From positions 1-64,000 of the forward strand of contig JAFLTT010000004.1 of assembly GCA_022509165.1 (NCBI GenBank): a DNA stretch of 64,000 nt, given 5' to 3'. Below the pieces are notes generated by a model. It was not told the origin of the DNA. It did not search any database and worked only from the letters and a program-made list of their open reading frames with translations. This document shows positions 17,104 to 26,784 of the stretch, one piece after another. This DNA comes from Muribaculaceae bacterium. GTDB lineage: Bacteria; Bacteroidota; Bacteroidia; Bacteroidales; Muribaculaceae. Each line of letters opens with the position of its first letter. Within the stretch, counting starts at the first letter, position 1. A program made the position numbers and the translations under genes.

Positions 17104-18647
17104 TATTCTTCGTTGGTTTCTTCTGCAGAGTCTTGCTTTTTCTCCGGCCTCATCTGCGGGAAAAGAAGCACCTCCTGTATAGCTACCTGACCGGTCATCA
17201 GCATTGCCAGACGATCCATGCCGATACCCATGCCTGAAGTGGGAGGCATGCCGTATTCCAAAGCTCTGATGAAGTCTTGATCGATAATCATGGCCTCATC
17301 ATCGCCCTTATCGGCAAGTTTCATCTGTTCTACAAAACGTTCATATTGGTCGATGGGGTCGTTGAGTTCAGAATATGCATTTGCAAGTTCCTTGCCATTC
17401 ACCATCAGTTCGAACCTTTCTGTAAGTTCAGGATTGTTACGATGGCGTTTGGTAAGAGGAGACATCTCAATAGGATAGTCAATGATGAATGTAGGCTGTA
17501 TAAAGCTACCTTCACATTTTTCACCGAATATTTCATCAATAAGTTTACCCTTACCAAATGAATTGTCAACCTCTATACCGTTGTTCTTGCAGAACTCGCG
17601 TAATTCCTCTTCGCTTTTACCTGTGATATCGAAACCGGTTTTATCCAGAATTGCCTCAGCCATTGTGATTCTGGGATAGGGAGCCTTGAATGATATCACA
17701 TTGTCGCCTACCTGCACTTCTGTTGTGCCGTTTACATCTATACAGATTTTCTCCAGCATTTTCTCAGTGAAGTGCATCATCCAGTTATAGTCCTTATAGG
17801 CCACATAAATTTCCATACAAGTGAACTCCGGATTGTGTGTACGGTCCATTCCCTCGTTACGGAAATTCTTAGAAAACTCATACACACCTTCAAAACCACC
17901 CACAATCAGTCTCTTGAGGTAGAGTTCATCTGCTATGCGAAGATACAAGGGTATGTCGAGTGCATTATGATGAGTGATAAAAGGCCTTGCAGAAGCGCCA
18001 CCCGGTATACTTTGTAGTATCGGTGTCTCAACCTCTATATAACCATGGCTGTTGAAATATTCGCGCATAGAATTAAACATCTTAGTGCGCTTCAGGAAAA
18101 TTTCTTTAATGCCGGGATTAACAATCAGGTCTACATAACGCTGGCGGTACCTTTGTTCCGGATCCGAGAAAGCATCATAAGCCTTACCATCTTTGAGTTT
18201 CACTATAGGCAGAGGACGCAGACTTTTCGAAAGAACGGTGATTTCTTGAGCATGGATAGATATTTCTCCCATCTGAGTGCGGAACACATATCCTTTCACC
18301 CCTATGTAATCACCTATGTCAAGGAGTTTCTTGAAAACTACATTGTAGAAATCCTTATCTTCACCGGGACAGATGTCGTCGCGGCTTACATAAATCTGGA
18401 TTCTGCCCTCACTGTCCTGGAGTTCGATGAAAGAAGCTTTCCCCATGATGCGCCGGCTCATAATGCGTCCGGCCACACTTACTTCACGTTTGGGTTCTTC
18501 ATCATCCTTGAAATTTTCCTTTATCTCCTTTGAATAACCGGTTACAGGGAATTCTTTTGCCGGATAAGGTTCAATACCACGTTCACGCAGAGCCTGCATA
18601 CTGTTGCGCCTGCCAATTTCCTGTTCGTTAAGTTCCTGATTTGCCAT
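17103..18647 (-). CDS. lysS: Lysine--tRNA ligase (class II)
   Basis: Charges tRNA-Lys. 514 residues. The N-terminal OB-fold anticodon domain (about 55-150, [21 protein letters not shown]) is followed by the class II catalytic core: motif 1 near [13 protein letters not shown], motif 2 [16 protein letters not shown], motif 3 [16 protein letters not shown] charged C-terminal tail of about 20 residues ends the protein. A TATCTTTG -7-like box on the minus strand at 18665-18672 would give a leader of about 15-20 bases. Confidence 0.96.
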   Translation of the reverse strand: MANQELNEQEIGRRNSMQALRERGIEPYPAKEFPVTGYSKEIKENFKDDEEPKREVSVAGRIMSRRIMGKASFIELQDSEGRIQIYVSRDDICPGEDKDFYNVVFKKLLDIGDYIGVKGYVFRTQMGEISIHAQEITVLSKSLRPLPIVKLKDGKAYDAFSDPEQRYRQRYVDLIVNPGIKEIFLKRTKMFNSMREYFNSHGYIEVETPILQSIPGGASARPFITHHNALDIPLYLRIADELYLKRLIVGGFEGVYEFSKNFRNEGMDRTHNPEFTCMEIYVAYKDYNWMMHFTEKMLEKICIDVNGTTEVQVGDNVISFKAPYPRITMAEAILDKTGFDITGKSEEELREFCKNNGIEVDNSFGKGKLIDEIFGEKCEGSFIQPTFIIDYPIEMSPLTKRHRNNPELTERFELMVNGKELANAYSELNDPIDQYERFVEQMKLADKGDDEAMIIDQDFIRALEYGMPPTSGMGIGMDRLAMLMTGQVAIQEVLLFPQMRPEKKQDSAEETNEE

Positions 18648-18735
18648 ATTACTCGATTATACTGCAAAGATAACGAAAAAAGGTTATCCCCTGTAGCCTT
18701 TATTCTTCCAACATCAACAACTGAAGAAAGTTTTT

Positions 18736-18777
18736 AGAGACCATCCCAATTTATGTTAAAATTTAGGAACGGTCTCT
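18736..18777. repeat. Imperfect inverted repeat between lysS and the MFS gene
   Basis: AGAGACC at 18736-18742 pairs with GGTCTCT at 18771-18777, extended by about five imperfect positions; the A/T-rich loop is about 18 bases. No T run follows, so it is not a standard terminator. Its role is unknown. Confidence 0.45.
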
Positions 18778-18826
18778 TAGGATTTTTAAGACACTTAATG
18801 TAATTTTACATTTTAAAAGTATCCAT

Positions 18827-20239
18827 ATGGCTGATAACCAATTACCAAACGCACAGGCTGCCGAGCCACAGCCTACAGTCCCGGCTGATGAGATAAGGCA
18901 GGACTTGAAACCTTCGGAAGTTGAGTCTCCTTCATCCGATCCCGATATCCAGTCGGCCCCTACCTCAGGGGGTTATTATTGGTTTGTGATAATTTACCTG
19001 GTGCTCCTCAGTGCTTTCGGTTCTTTTGTCAACGACATGTATATCCCCACTTTGCCTGCAATGTGCAAAGCCTTTCATTGTTCGGTGTCAACATGTCAGC
19101 TTGGTCTTACTTTCGGTATGATCGGACTCGGACTGGGGCAGATGTTGTTTGGGCCATTCAGTGATCATTGGGGACGCAAACCGATTCTTTATATCGCAAT
19201 GGTAGTGTTTGCAATCGGTGCTTTCTGCAGTGTCTGGTCAAAAAGTATATGGGAATTTATCTGGTGGAGACTGGTACAGGGTTTTGGTGCATCAGGTGGA
19301 TATTTTCTCGCGCGTACAATCCCTGCAGATATGTACCGGGGTCAGAACCTTGCCAAAGTGATGGCCCTGGTAGGTGCCATCAACGGATTTGCCCCTGCAA
19401 GTGCACCTGTGATCGGTGGTTTTGTTTCACATGCCGTAGGGTGGAAAGGTATTTTTTGGATTCTGTTCGGCTTCAGTATCATGCTGCTTATTCTTGCTCC
19501 GGCTCTGAAGGAGTCTTTGCCTAAGGCCCGGAGAGTGAAGGGAAAATTCTGGATAGCTTTTGAAAATTACGGTTATCTTGTGAAAAACAAGCACTTCATG
19601 GTACATTCCTTTCTAAAGGGAGCTGCCTTGGGTCTGGTTTTTGCATACGTATCTGCTGCTCCTTTTATTATTCAGGTTCATTATCATTACTCTCAATTGG
19701 ATTTTGGACTTTTCATGGGCTTCAATGCCATATTCATAGCCTTCGGATCTACAGTGGCGCTTACCTTCAAACCCCTTAAGAAAGCTGCTGTGTATGCAGC
19801 GCGAGGACTTTTTGTAATAGTATTTGGCCAGGGTGTATGCCTGTATTTACTTGACAACATTTGGGTGTATGAGGCCTGGAACGTGTGTATGATTTTCTGT
19901 GTAGGAATGATTTTCACTGTTTCCAACACTTTGGCCATGAACGAAGGGCGTCTTTATGCAGGAGATGCTTCTGCTTTGCTGGGTTTCATAGGATACGTAT
20001 TCGGCGGAGCCGCCAGTCCTTTGGTAGGCCTTGGAGATATCCTTCATTCCACTGCTATAACCCAGATGGTACTTGCAGCATTAGTACTGGTATTTGCCCA
20101 CATGACTAAAGTGATACCGGCAGAACTCGTGCCTACCTTCCAGAGTGCCAACAGGGCAGGATTGCCAAAATATCCCAAGCCTCTGGCATCAACAAAGGAT
20201 ATGAATCCGAATCTGAGTTCGGCATCTGCCGCTTCTTGA
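18827..20239 (+). CDS. MFS drug-resistance transporter, Bcr/CflA-like
   Basis: A 470-residue inner-membrane protein with a hydrophilic N-terminal extension of about 50 residues and about 12 membrane segments. The MFS signature GLGLGQMLFGPFSDHWGRKP follows helix 2, and the FVNDMYIPTLPAM segment in helix 1 is typical of the Bcr/CflA multidrug exporter group. It probably expels small drugs by proton antiport; the substrate is unknown. The queA-family gene starts 9 bases downstream, so the two are probably co-transcribed. Confidence 0.87.
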   Translation: MADNQLPNAQAAEPQPTVPADEIRQDLKPSEVESPSSDPDIQSAPTSGGYYWFVIIYLVLLSAFGSFVNDMYIPTLPAMCKAFHCSVSTCQLGLTFGMIGLGLGQMLFGPFSDHWGRKPILYIAMVVFAIGAFCSVWSKSIWEFIWWRLVQGFGASGGYFLARTIPADMYRGQNLAKVMALVGAINGFAPASAPVIGGFVSHAVGWKGIFWILFGFSIMLLILAPALKESLPKARRVKGKFWIAFENYGYLVKNKHFMVHSFLKGAALGLVFAYVSAAPFIIQVHYHYSQLDFGLFMGFNAIFIAFGSTVALTFKPLKKAAVYAARGLFVIVFGQGVCLYLLDNIWVYEAWNVCMIFCVGMIFTVSNTLAMNEGRLYAGDASALLGFIGYVFGGAASPLVGLGDILHSTAITQMVLAALVLVFAHMTKVIPAELVPTFQSANRAGLPKYPKPLASTKDMNPNLSSASAAS

Positions 20240-20248
20240 AATCTATTT

Positions 20249-21475
20249 ATGGTAAAAGAAATAAAAATAGAGGAATTCGATTATTCCCTTCCGGAAGGTA
20301 GAATTCCTGTGCATCCTCTTGAGAAGAGAGATGAGTGCCGACTCCTGGTCAGGAGTCCGCAAGGCCGAATCTATCATCGTAAATTTGTTAATTTGGCCGA
20401 TCTCCTTCCCCCTGCATCCCTATTGGTATGCAATGATACAAAGGTGATCAATGCACGCCTGCAATTTCATAAAGATTCAGGCGCCGCTATCGAATTATTT
20501 CTTTTGGAACCGGTCGATCCGTCTGATTACGCATTGAACTTCCAGTCGAAGAAAGAATGTGTATGGAAATGCTTAGTGGGAAACTCCAAGAAATGGAAGG
20601 AGGGTAAAATCTATCTGAACCTTAATGTAGATGAGAGCTCTACTCTTATGATTGCAGCGGAGAGGGTTCGCCTTCTTGACGATGGTGCCTCAGAGGTAAG
20701 ATTTTCATGGGACAACATCGATTTTACTTTCGGCCGCATAATAGAAATGGCAGGTAAGATTCCTATTCCGCCATATCTCAATCGTGAAAGCGAAGATTCC
20801 GACCGGGAAGATTATCAGACAGTCTATGCCCGGGTGAATGGCTCTGTGGCTGCTCCTACAGCCGGTTTGCATTTCACTCCTCAGGTGTTTGAGAGCCTGG
20901 AGGCACACGGCGATTCAGTGGCAAAGGTTACACTCCATGTAGGTGCAGGAACTTTCCGCCCTGTCAAGAGCGATACTATCGGTGATCATGCAATGCACTC
21001 GGAACCTTTCTCTGTTACTAATCAACTTATCCGGCAGCTGATAGAATGGAAAACTGCAGGGAAACCTATCATTGCCGTGGGTACCACTTCAGTACGTACC
21101 CTTGAGTCGCTACCTTATATAGGAATTGCTTTGGGGAGAGGTGAAGAAAATCCATTCATTGTAAACCAGTGGGACCCTTATGGCGACAAAACGAATGATT
21201 TTGATACCGTCCGGTCCCTCCAATATATATTAGAATGGATGGATAAAAATAAGGTGGACACCTTGAGGGCATCCACTTCTATAATGATTGCACCGGGATT
21301 TAAGTGGCGAATCGTAGATGGCATGGTGACCAACTTCCATCAGCCCAAATCTACTCTCTTGCTACTGGTATCATCATTCCTGGGAGGCGATAGCTGGCGT
21401 CCTCTCTATGAAGAGGCCCTCTCTAATTCCTATCGCTTCTTATCTTATGGCGATGCTTCCCTGCTATTGCATTAA
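20249..21475 (+). CDS. queA: S-adenosylmethionine:tRNA ribosyltransferase-isomerase family protein (QueA-like)
   Basis: QueA transfers the ribose of SAM to preQ1 in tRNA to form epoxyqueuosine. At 408 residues this is longer than typical QueA (about 350). Family motifs are plain: RIPVHPLEKRDECRLLV near the N-terminus, LLVCNDTKVINARLQ (about 55-70), SVAAPTAGLHFTP (about 208-220), LHVGAGTFRPVKSDTIGDHAMHSE, and VGTTSVRTLES. The extra length comes from inserts in the middle and the C-terminal region. It could be the canonical enzyme or the second, longer paralogue known in Bacteroidetes; the symbol is therefore tentative. Confidence 0.8.
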   Translation: MVKEIKIEEFDYSLPEGRIPVHPLEKRDECRLLVRSPQGRIYHRKFVNLADLLPPASLLVCNDTKVINARLQFHKDSGAAIELFLLEPVDPSDYALNFQSKKECVWKCLVGNSKKWKEGKIYLNLNVDESSTLMIAAERVRLLDDGASEVRFSWDNIDFTFGRIIEMAGKIPIPPYLNRESEDSDREDYQTVYARVNGSVAAPTAGLHFTPQVFESLEAHGDSVAKVTLHVGAGTFRPVKSDTIGDHAMHSEPFSVTNQLIRQLIEWKTAGKPIIAVGTTSVRTLESLPYIGIALGRGEENPFIVNQWDPYGDKTNDFDTVRSLQYILEWMDKNKVDTLRASTSIMIAPGFKWRIVDGMVTNFHQPKSTLLLLVSSFLGGDSWRPLYEEALSNSYRFLSYGDASLLLH

Positions 21476-21503
21476 CCTGCTATTACATTAACCTTGGGAG
21501 AAA

Positions 21504-22781
21504 TTATTGAAAATCTGAGATTTTATCAAGATAATAATCCCTCAGTTCACTCCATCGATAATATGGACCGGTTACCGGTGTTCCCGGCATCGTTACCTCC
21601 CGTTCATTTATCATGGCTTTCACCAGGATCTCATCCGGGTTAAGGTTTCCTTCACCTGTCGGCTTAAAGAACACCAGTTGCAGGTTTCCGGCCATCGGTA
21701 TGACTTCATAATCTTTCCAATCAGTATTCTCCAGTTGCTCAAGAGAATTGATTTCGTCGCCATACCCTCCCAGTTCCATAAGAGTGATTATGGAAATCAG
21801 AATTCCATCGTGGCCAAAACGAAGGTTTGCTCCCGGTCTGCCCGAATTGATCGCAGAGTCGGTGCGTTCCACCATTCTTTTCAACAAGTTTCTTTGCACA
21901 AAAGGCATGCGTCCATTTGTGAGCTGAGAATTCCCGCCATGGATAAACCATCCTGCATTTCCGGATTTCCAGTTCTCTACCAATTCTTCCCGGCTGAAAA
22001 CTTCCTCAAATAGCCACGGCTGATTACTATGGCTTTGGGCATTCCCCAAAACCCAATACATGCGAGGCAACAATCCCGGAGCTACACTGTCGCGGGCGAA
22101 ATCAGCATCAGTCACAAGGCGAGACAGGTAGGTGTCTGTCACCATTATGCTGTCGCGGTAAGGCTTGAGCACTGTTTTATCCGCACTATCTTTAATTACC
22201 CATGCCGGAGTGTCGTTATAGTTCATAAACCACATGTCGGCCTGGCTGGCATCCTTATCGAAATGCACTCCCGGGGCTTGGTTCTGTATTCCTTCCAAGG
22301 CATTGGCCATAGAGATTATACATCTTATCACTATTGTACTCTTGGCAGTGAGATCGGCATCCGGATTGAAGATCTCCGGGAAGTTTCTGGCCATCCTTCG
22401 GCCGATGGCTTGATGTTGAAGCGCACCTTTGTCGGAGAGTTCTCCAAGTCTGCCTTGAGATTCTTCATGTATCATTCTGAGACCGGCCAACGTGCGTTGT
22501 CCCAGAGGTGTTAGCAGTCCGGCTTTCTCCGCTTTTTCCAGATTCTTTACCGGCACTGAATAATCCTCATCACCCAAAAGCCAGCGGCTGCCATGGCGCC
22601 CGTAATGCTCCATATGGAAGGGCTCATATCCCTCAGGAACCTTTGTCTGGGCCGGTGGCTCATTTTCTACATACGGGTAAGCCAAAAGATTTCCCGCCAG
22701 TTCGTGACAGGTGACATCGTCCGATTGGGAAAAAACTGTAAAAGGTGCTAAAGAAAGCACTAAAGGGAGTATTTTTTTCAT
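21504..22781 (-). CDS. Secreted histidine acid phosphatase (phytase/MINPP-like)
   Basis: A 425-residue exported phosphatase of the branch-2 histidine phosphatase superfamily. Residues 1-19 form a signal peptide. The catalytic RHGSR lies at 62-66 in HYGRHGSRW, and the C-terminal GHDG (about 322-325) supplies the proton-donor HD. Family members release phosphate from inositol phosphates or other organic phosphates in the periplasm. It lies 6 bases after the small membrane-protein gene and ends the aroA run. The exact substrate cannot be told from sequence. Confidence 0.82.
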   Translation of the reverse strand: MKKILPLVLSLAPFTVFSQSDDVTCHELAGNLLAYPYVENEPPAQTKVPEGYEPFHMEHYGRHGSRWLLGDEDYSVPVKNLEKAEKAGLLTPLGQRTLAGLRMIHEESQGRLGELSDKGALQHQAIGRRMARNFPEIFNPDADLTAKSTIVIRCIISMANALEGIQNQAPGVHFDKDASQADMWFMNYNDTPAWVIKDSADKTVLKPYRDSIMVTDTYLSRLVTDADFARDSVAPGLLPRMYWVLGNAQSHSNQPWLFEEVFSREELVENWKSGNAGWFIHGGNSQLTNGRMPFVQRNLLKRMVERTDSAINSGRPGANLRFGHDGILISIITLMELGGYGDEINSLEQLENTDWKDYEVIPMAGNLQLVFFKPTGEGNLNPDEILVKAMINEREVTMPGTPVTGPYYRWSELRDYYLDKISDFQ

Positions 22782-22787
22782 GGATTG

Positions 22788-23243
22788 TCAGAGATTAGCC
22801 CGTTGTTCTTCCACGAGCATATATAATTCATCCTTCACATCTGAAGGAAGTTCAATTTTACGAAGAGTTATGCTTTTAGCCCAGCCAGCCACGTCTTGAG
22901 GCAACAATGTGAGCAAAACATCTCTGAATTCATCGGTTTCTTCAGAAGAATATGAGTTCGGATTGCGACCCGCAAATCGGTCGAGTTCCTCATCATCATA
23001 ATATATTATTTCATCACTCACTATTGCCAGTGAAGTTTTTTCGCATATCAGGTGTTGGCCGCAACATATTTCAGGCGAGTCTGAAACATTCCCGTTTGCC
23101 ATTTCAACTTTCTCTCCGTCTGCCTCTTTAACGGGGCCGTTATGCACCGAAGAATGATGATGTCGGAAATAGGTTTTATCGGTGATGAAAAGAAGGAAGC
23201 CTATCACCACCATGGCAGCAAGAATCACAAGGGCTCCGGTCAT
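22788..23243 (-). CDS. Small membrane-anchored protein with CCGxH-C motif, unknown function
   Basis: A 151-residue protein. Residues about 4-21 form an N-terminal membrane anchor, followed by a charged linker with HHH and a soluble domain. The distinctive CCGQHLIC segment puts cysteines at 60, 61 and 67 with a histidine between, resembling a metal or redox site. After it come YYDDEELDRFAGR and an acidic helical region ending the protein. It is squeezed between aroA (4-base overlap) and the histidine phosphatase (6-base gap). No function is claimed. Confidence 0.72.
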   Translation of the reverse strand: MTGALVILAAMVVIGFLLFITDKTYFRHHHSSVHNGPVKEADGEKVEMANGNVSDSPEICCGQHLICEKTSLAIVSDEIIYYDDEELDRFAGRNPNSYSSEETDEFRDVLLTLLPQDVAGWAKSITLRKIELPSDVKDELYMLVEEQRANL

Positions 23244-24484
23244 TTCTTCACTATCATTATGTCATCTTCAAGTTGGCAATTAAGGCCAATATTCTCTATC
23301 TGGTTCCAGAAATCTATGAAAGATTTTTCCACCACTTCCGGATGGGCAATTCTGATTTCACCCCGAGTTAATGCTGTCATGGCAAATGCCATAGCCACCC
23401 TATGATCGTCGTGTGTTTCTATCACCGGATTTGCTTCGGCTTCAATCTTTTCTCCGTCCCAATGAATTTCGTTGTCGGAGGCCTCAAGTTTGAATCCTAA
23501 TTTTGCTGCCTCTTCCATAAGAGATTGGATTCGGTCGCTTTCTTTAAGTCGAAGATGTGAAACACCGGTGAATTTGAATTTCACTTCGCTACACAGACAT
23601 GCCACTGCATAGGGCAGAACAAGATCGGGACAATCTCGGAAATCTACCTCTAAATATTCCGGTTTTTCACCGGTATATTTCAAGAGGGCTCCCTCTTTTG
23701 TAAATTCCGACATCACTCCGAGTCTTTGGAAAATTTCATCGGTAACAGAGTCGCCTTGCAAAGATTCCATAGGGGGTGTGAGGTGTCCCAATTCAATATC
23801 CTTGGCCCCTAAGGCACAGGCTTCGTAAAAGAATGAAGCTGCACTCCAGTCTGCTTCTACAGAGAAATCTTTAGGAGCGGAGTAAGAGCCCTTTTCCACT
23901 GTCACCATAGTATCGTTAAATTCCACCTTGATCCCGAATTTCTGCATCAGCCGGGCTGTCATTTCTATATAGGGACGGGAAACCAGCGGAGTGGTGAAAT
24001 AGAGTTTGAGGCCTTTTTCCCATAAGGGCGACACAAGCATCACCGCAGAGATGAATTGTGAACTTTTATCCCCTCTTATTGAAAATTCGCCCCCCTGAAG
24101 GTTATCACCTTTCACACGATATGGGCCTTCTCCGTTTACTCCCAAGGTCTCTATACCGGCTCCGGCTTCTTTCAGTAGATTTACCAGCGGATACATTGGT
24201 CTTGCCATAAGCCGTGGACTGCCTGTGATCACATAGTCCGCTCCGGGGCTCGAAGCGCACACTGCCGTCACAAATCTTAAAGCCGTGCCGGAGGCTCCCA
24301 CATCGATAGGGGAGTCGCCATAGTCTATTGGTTCTTCATCGGAAAAAACCTCCAGGAGGGCCCGCTGTATCACCAGCAGGTCGTCATTATCCTCAAAAAT
24401 AGGGTCGGCCGGTAAAGTGCCGGCAAAATATGTGGCCACCATGAATCTGGCGCCAATACTTTTCGAAGGGGGTAACTGTATCAT
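23240..24484 (-). CDS. aroA: 3-phosphoshikimate 1-carboxyvinyltransferase (EPSP synthase)
   Basis: Sixth step of the shikimate pathway: condenses shikimate 3-phosphate with phosphoenolpyruvate. 414 residues from the start chosen here. ATG 24484 is preferred over the upstream in-frame ATG at 24514 because the protein then begins MIQLPPSKSIGAR, the usual EPSP N-terminus, and the extra sequence overlaps a -7 box. Other motifs: DVGASGTALRFVTA (family NAGTxxR loop, here GASGTALRF), RGDKSSQFISA, and RLKESDRIQSL with HDDHRVAMAFA. It overlaps the following membrane-protein gene by 4 bases. Confidence 0.93.
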   Translation of the reverse strand: MIQLPPSKSIGARFMVATYFAGTLPADPIFEDNDDLLVIQRALLEVFSDEEPIDYGDSPIDVGASGTALRFVTAVCASSPGADYVITGSPRLMARPMYPLVNLLKEAGAGIETLGVNGEGPYRVKGDNLQGGEFSIRGDKSSQFISAVMLVSPLWEKGLKLYFTTPLVSRPYIEMTARLMQKFGIKVEFNDTMVTVEKGSYSAPKDFSVEADWSAASFFYEACALGAKDIELGHLTPPMESLQGDSVTDEIFQRLGVMSEFTKEGALLKYTGEKPEYLEVDFRDCPDLVLPYAVACLCSEVKFKFTGVSHLRLKESDRIQSLMEEAAKLGFKLEASDNEIHWDGEKIEAEANPVIETHDDHRVAMAFAMTALTRGEIRIAHPEVVEKSFIDFWNQIENIGLNCQLEDDIMIVKK

Positions 24485-24492
24485 ACTCTTTG

Positions 24493-24500
24493 CAAATATA
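24493..24500 (-). promoter_or_regulatory. -7 box of aroA
   Basis: On the minus strand TATATTTG lies only 9 bases before the preferred aroA ATG, leaving a leader of about five bases. No correctly spaced -33 TTG is seen. Confidence 0.4.
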
Positions 24501-24637
24501 TAAAAAAATAACAAAAGAAGGAATCTTCAAGAGCCATCATGCCGGATATGACAGAAAATCTTGCTGTAACCTAACAAAAAGATAAAATGAAGTAAGGATT
24601 GAAAGTTACAAGAGAACCGGGTAACCGGTCAAATTTT

Positions 24638-24667
24638 TTGTGCTTAATTAAGATAAAGGTAATTTTG
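24638..24667 (+). promoter_or_regulatory. Promoter of ltaE
   Basis: TTG at 24638-24640, a 19-base spacer, and TAATTTTG at 24660-24667 match the Bacteroidetes consensus closely. Transcription would start about 24672, 18 bases before the ATG. Confidence 0.65.
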
Positions 24668-24689
24668 CAGTTGAAAATCAAGAAATAAG

Positions 24690-25718
24690 ATGGAGAAATT
24701 GCATTTTGATACTGACTATATGAGGGGTTGTCATCCCGAAGTGATGCGCCGGCTTATTGAAACCAATATGGAGCAGACAGCAGGTTATGGCAACGATCCA
24801 TATACGGCACATGCCTGTGAGTTGATTCGTGAGGCCTGTGGTGTGCCTGAAGCCAAGGTATTTTTAATGGTGGGAGGTACTCAGACAAATGCCACGGTTA
24901 TAGATGGAGTGTTGGGTCATCATGAAGGTGTGGTATGTGCTGAAACCGGTCATATCAATGTGCATGAGGCCGGTGCGGTGGAGGCTTCCGGTCATAAGGT
25001 ACTCACATTGCCAAGCCATGACGGAAAAATCCTGCCTTCCGAGCTTGAGGAATACTTTTCCTCTTTCTATGCTGACGACACCTATGAACATATGGTGTAC
25101 CCGGGAATGGTATATATTTCCTATCCCACGGAATTTGGCACGCTCTATTCCCTTCCCGAACTAAAAGAAATAAAAGAAATCTGCCGGAAATATAATGCTC
25201 CGTTGTTTCTTGACGGAGCAAGATTGGGTTATGGCCTTGCAGCTGAACCCGGAGTTACTTTGAAAGAGATTGCCTCCATCTGCGATGTGTTTTATATAGG
25301 TGGTACTAAAGTAGGAGCCCTCTTCGGTGAGGCAGTGGTAATACCTCAAGGAAAACTCATCTCTCATGTCACCACACTGGTGAAACAGCACGGAGCCCTA
25401 TTGGCAAAAGGCAGGCTTCTGGGAGTGCAGTTTGAAACCCTTATGACAGACGGTCTTTATCAAAGAATTTCCCGCCAGGCGATAGATACCGCCATGGCAC
25501 TGAAAAAGGGATTCATCAGCAAAGGATATCGTCCATTCATAGATTCTCCCACCAATCAGCAATTTTTCGAACTCCCGAATGATTTGATCAGAAAATTGCA
25601 GGAGAAATGCACATTTGAATTATGGGGACCTCCCGGGAAGGACACATCAAAAGTAAGATTTGTCACCGATTGGGCCACAAGTCATCAAGATGTCTCGATG
25701 CTTCTTTCCCTGCTTTGA
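24690..25718 (+). CDS. ltaE: Low-specificity L-threonine aldolase
   Basis: PLP enzyme cleaving threonine or allo-threonine to glycine and acetaldehyde. 342 residues, the family length. The N-terminal DTDYMRGCHPEVM motif, the AETGHINVHEAG segment that stacks on the cofactor, LDGARLGYGL, and the PLP lysine in YIGGTKVGALFGEA (about residue 206) are all present. Single-gene transcript from the promoter at 24638-24667, convergent with the ApgM-like gene 19 bases downstream. Confidence 0.91.
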   Translation: MEKLHFDTDYMRGCHPEVMRRLIETNMEQTAGYGNDPYTAHACELIREACGVPEAKVFLMVGGTQTNATVIDGVLGHHEGVVCAETGHINVHEAGAVEASGHKVLTLPSHDGKILPSELEEYFSSFYADDTYEHMVYPGMVYISYPTEFGTLYSLPELKEIKEICRKYNAPLFLDGARLGYGLAAEPGVTLKEIASICDVFYIGGTKVGALFGEAVVIPQGKLISHVTTLVKQHGALLAKGRLLGVQFETLMTDGLYQRISRQAIDTAMALKKGFISKGYRPFIDSPTNQQFFELPNDLIRKLQEKCTFELWGPPGKDTSKVRFVTDWATSHQDVSMLLSLL

Positions 25719-25737
25719 TCAGTTTAGAAAGTAAGAG

Positions 25738-26577
25738 TCAGTAGGGAAGTTCTTCCTCCTCATCCGATACCGAAAAATTGGAAAGATATCTCATGAAGTC
25801 GGAAGAGGTATATGTATTTCCTTCGGTATACAAAGATTCTTCTTCGGTGAGTTTTTGATCGGGATCACCCTCCCAGTCATGGTTGTTGAAATAAAACACG
25901 ACGGGCACACTTAACTTTGACGGCCTTTGCTTGTGCCATGGAGTCACCAGGTCGGTAGTAACTGCCAGGTGTAGAAGCAATTCAGATTTCCAGACGAAGT
26001 CGGCCACCGGAGTCACCAGATGACGGTCGATCAGTTCCAATGCCGTAACCTTTGAATCAAAATCACCTTTCAAAGCAGCCTTTAGAGGAGAATCCACATA
26101 TACGAGCACAAACTCGTTATCTTTAATGGAATTTATGGCGAGTTCGGCCATGGTCTCAAGAATCTCTGCATCTGATGAGCCGGGTGAATAGATATCCAAA
26201 GGTTTGAGGAGGGCGCATTTTGCAACTCCCCTTACCCATGCAGAAGTGGTGACACATACGCCATGACCCGAGAATCCCGGGATTATAAAGGGTCGTAGAG
26301 TCGGGAAGTCAGTTAGTAAAGCTCCTCCTTCAAGACCATATTCCATTAATTCCCGCGTGGAAGGCTCACCCCTGTCAAGGTCGTATCCAAGAAGAGAGAG
26401 TGTAGAATTCACATGGCTTATATCATGACTACCCAATGGAGACAGCGAGGTAAGTTCCCCTCTTCTGGCTAACGTGTGTAACGACGGTATATTCGCCACA
26501 TTCAGAGGTGTGTCTCTCCGGGTAATTGGATCAGGAAGGTCGGCCATGCCGGCTATCACAATCAGGATGGTCTTCAT
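25738..26577 (-). CDS. ApgM-like protein of the alkaline phosphatase superfamily, apparently catalytically inactive
   Basis: Related to archaeal-type cofactor-independent phosphoglycerate mutase (ApgM) by GMADLPDPITRRDTPLNVANIPSL, LSLLGYD, and a C-terminal VTTD...TPW...VPVV segment. It has about 279 residues, against roughly 400 in ApgM, so it is shortened. The metal aspartate of the family's DGMAD reads AGMAD here. The nucleophile serine before LSLLGYD is replaced by His or displaced by one residue, HVK..DEAGH is YVDSPLKAALK, and DH...HS is DL...PS. ATG 26577 (MKTILIV) is the natural start; an ATG at 26613 would add 12 residues. Probably a pseudoenzyme; its role is unknown. Confidence 0.72.
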   Translation of the reverse strand: MKTILIVIAGMADLPDPITRRDTPLNVANIPSLHTLARRGELTSLSPLGSHDISHVNSTLSLLGYDLDRGEPSTRELMEYGLEGGALLTDFPTLRPFIIPGFSGHGVCVTTSAWVRGVAKCALLKPLDIYSPGSSDAEILETMAELAINSIKDNEFVLVYVDSPLKAALKGDFDSKVTALELIDRHLVTPVADFVWKSELLLHLAVTTDLVTPWHKQRPSKLSVPVVFYFNNHDWEGDPDQKLTEEESLYTEGNTYTSSDFMRYLSNFSVSDEEEELPY

Positions 26578-26673
26578 TAATCTTCTATGGCTGCTGATGT
26601 TAGGCCTTTGCAAAATTAGATAAAAAAATCACTCCTCACAAAGGGGCCTTCATTCACAATGCTCTCACACCTT

Positions 26674-26704
26674 TTGCCTCTACACCATATTTTTATTAAT
26701 TTTG
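26674..26704 (+). promoter_or_regulatory. Promoter of the SLBB-Wzz-M23 run
   Basis: TTG at 26674-26676, a 20-base spacer and TAATTTTG at 26697-26704. The transcript would start about 26709, leaving a leader of about 75 bases before the SLBB gene. Confidence 0.55.
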
Positions 26705-26784
26705 CGTTTATTCTTTAGGCGATCCGTAATAAAAGGTAAATCATAACTTTCAAAAGAAATTTCTCTAAGAGAAGCATCAACGAT

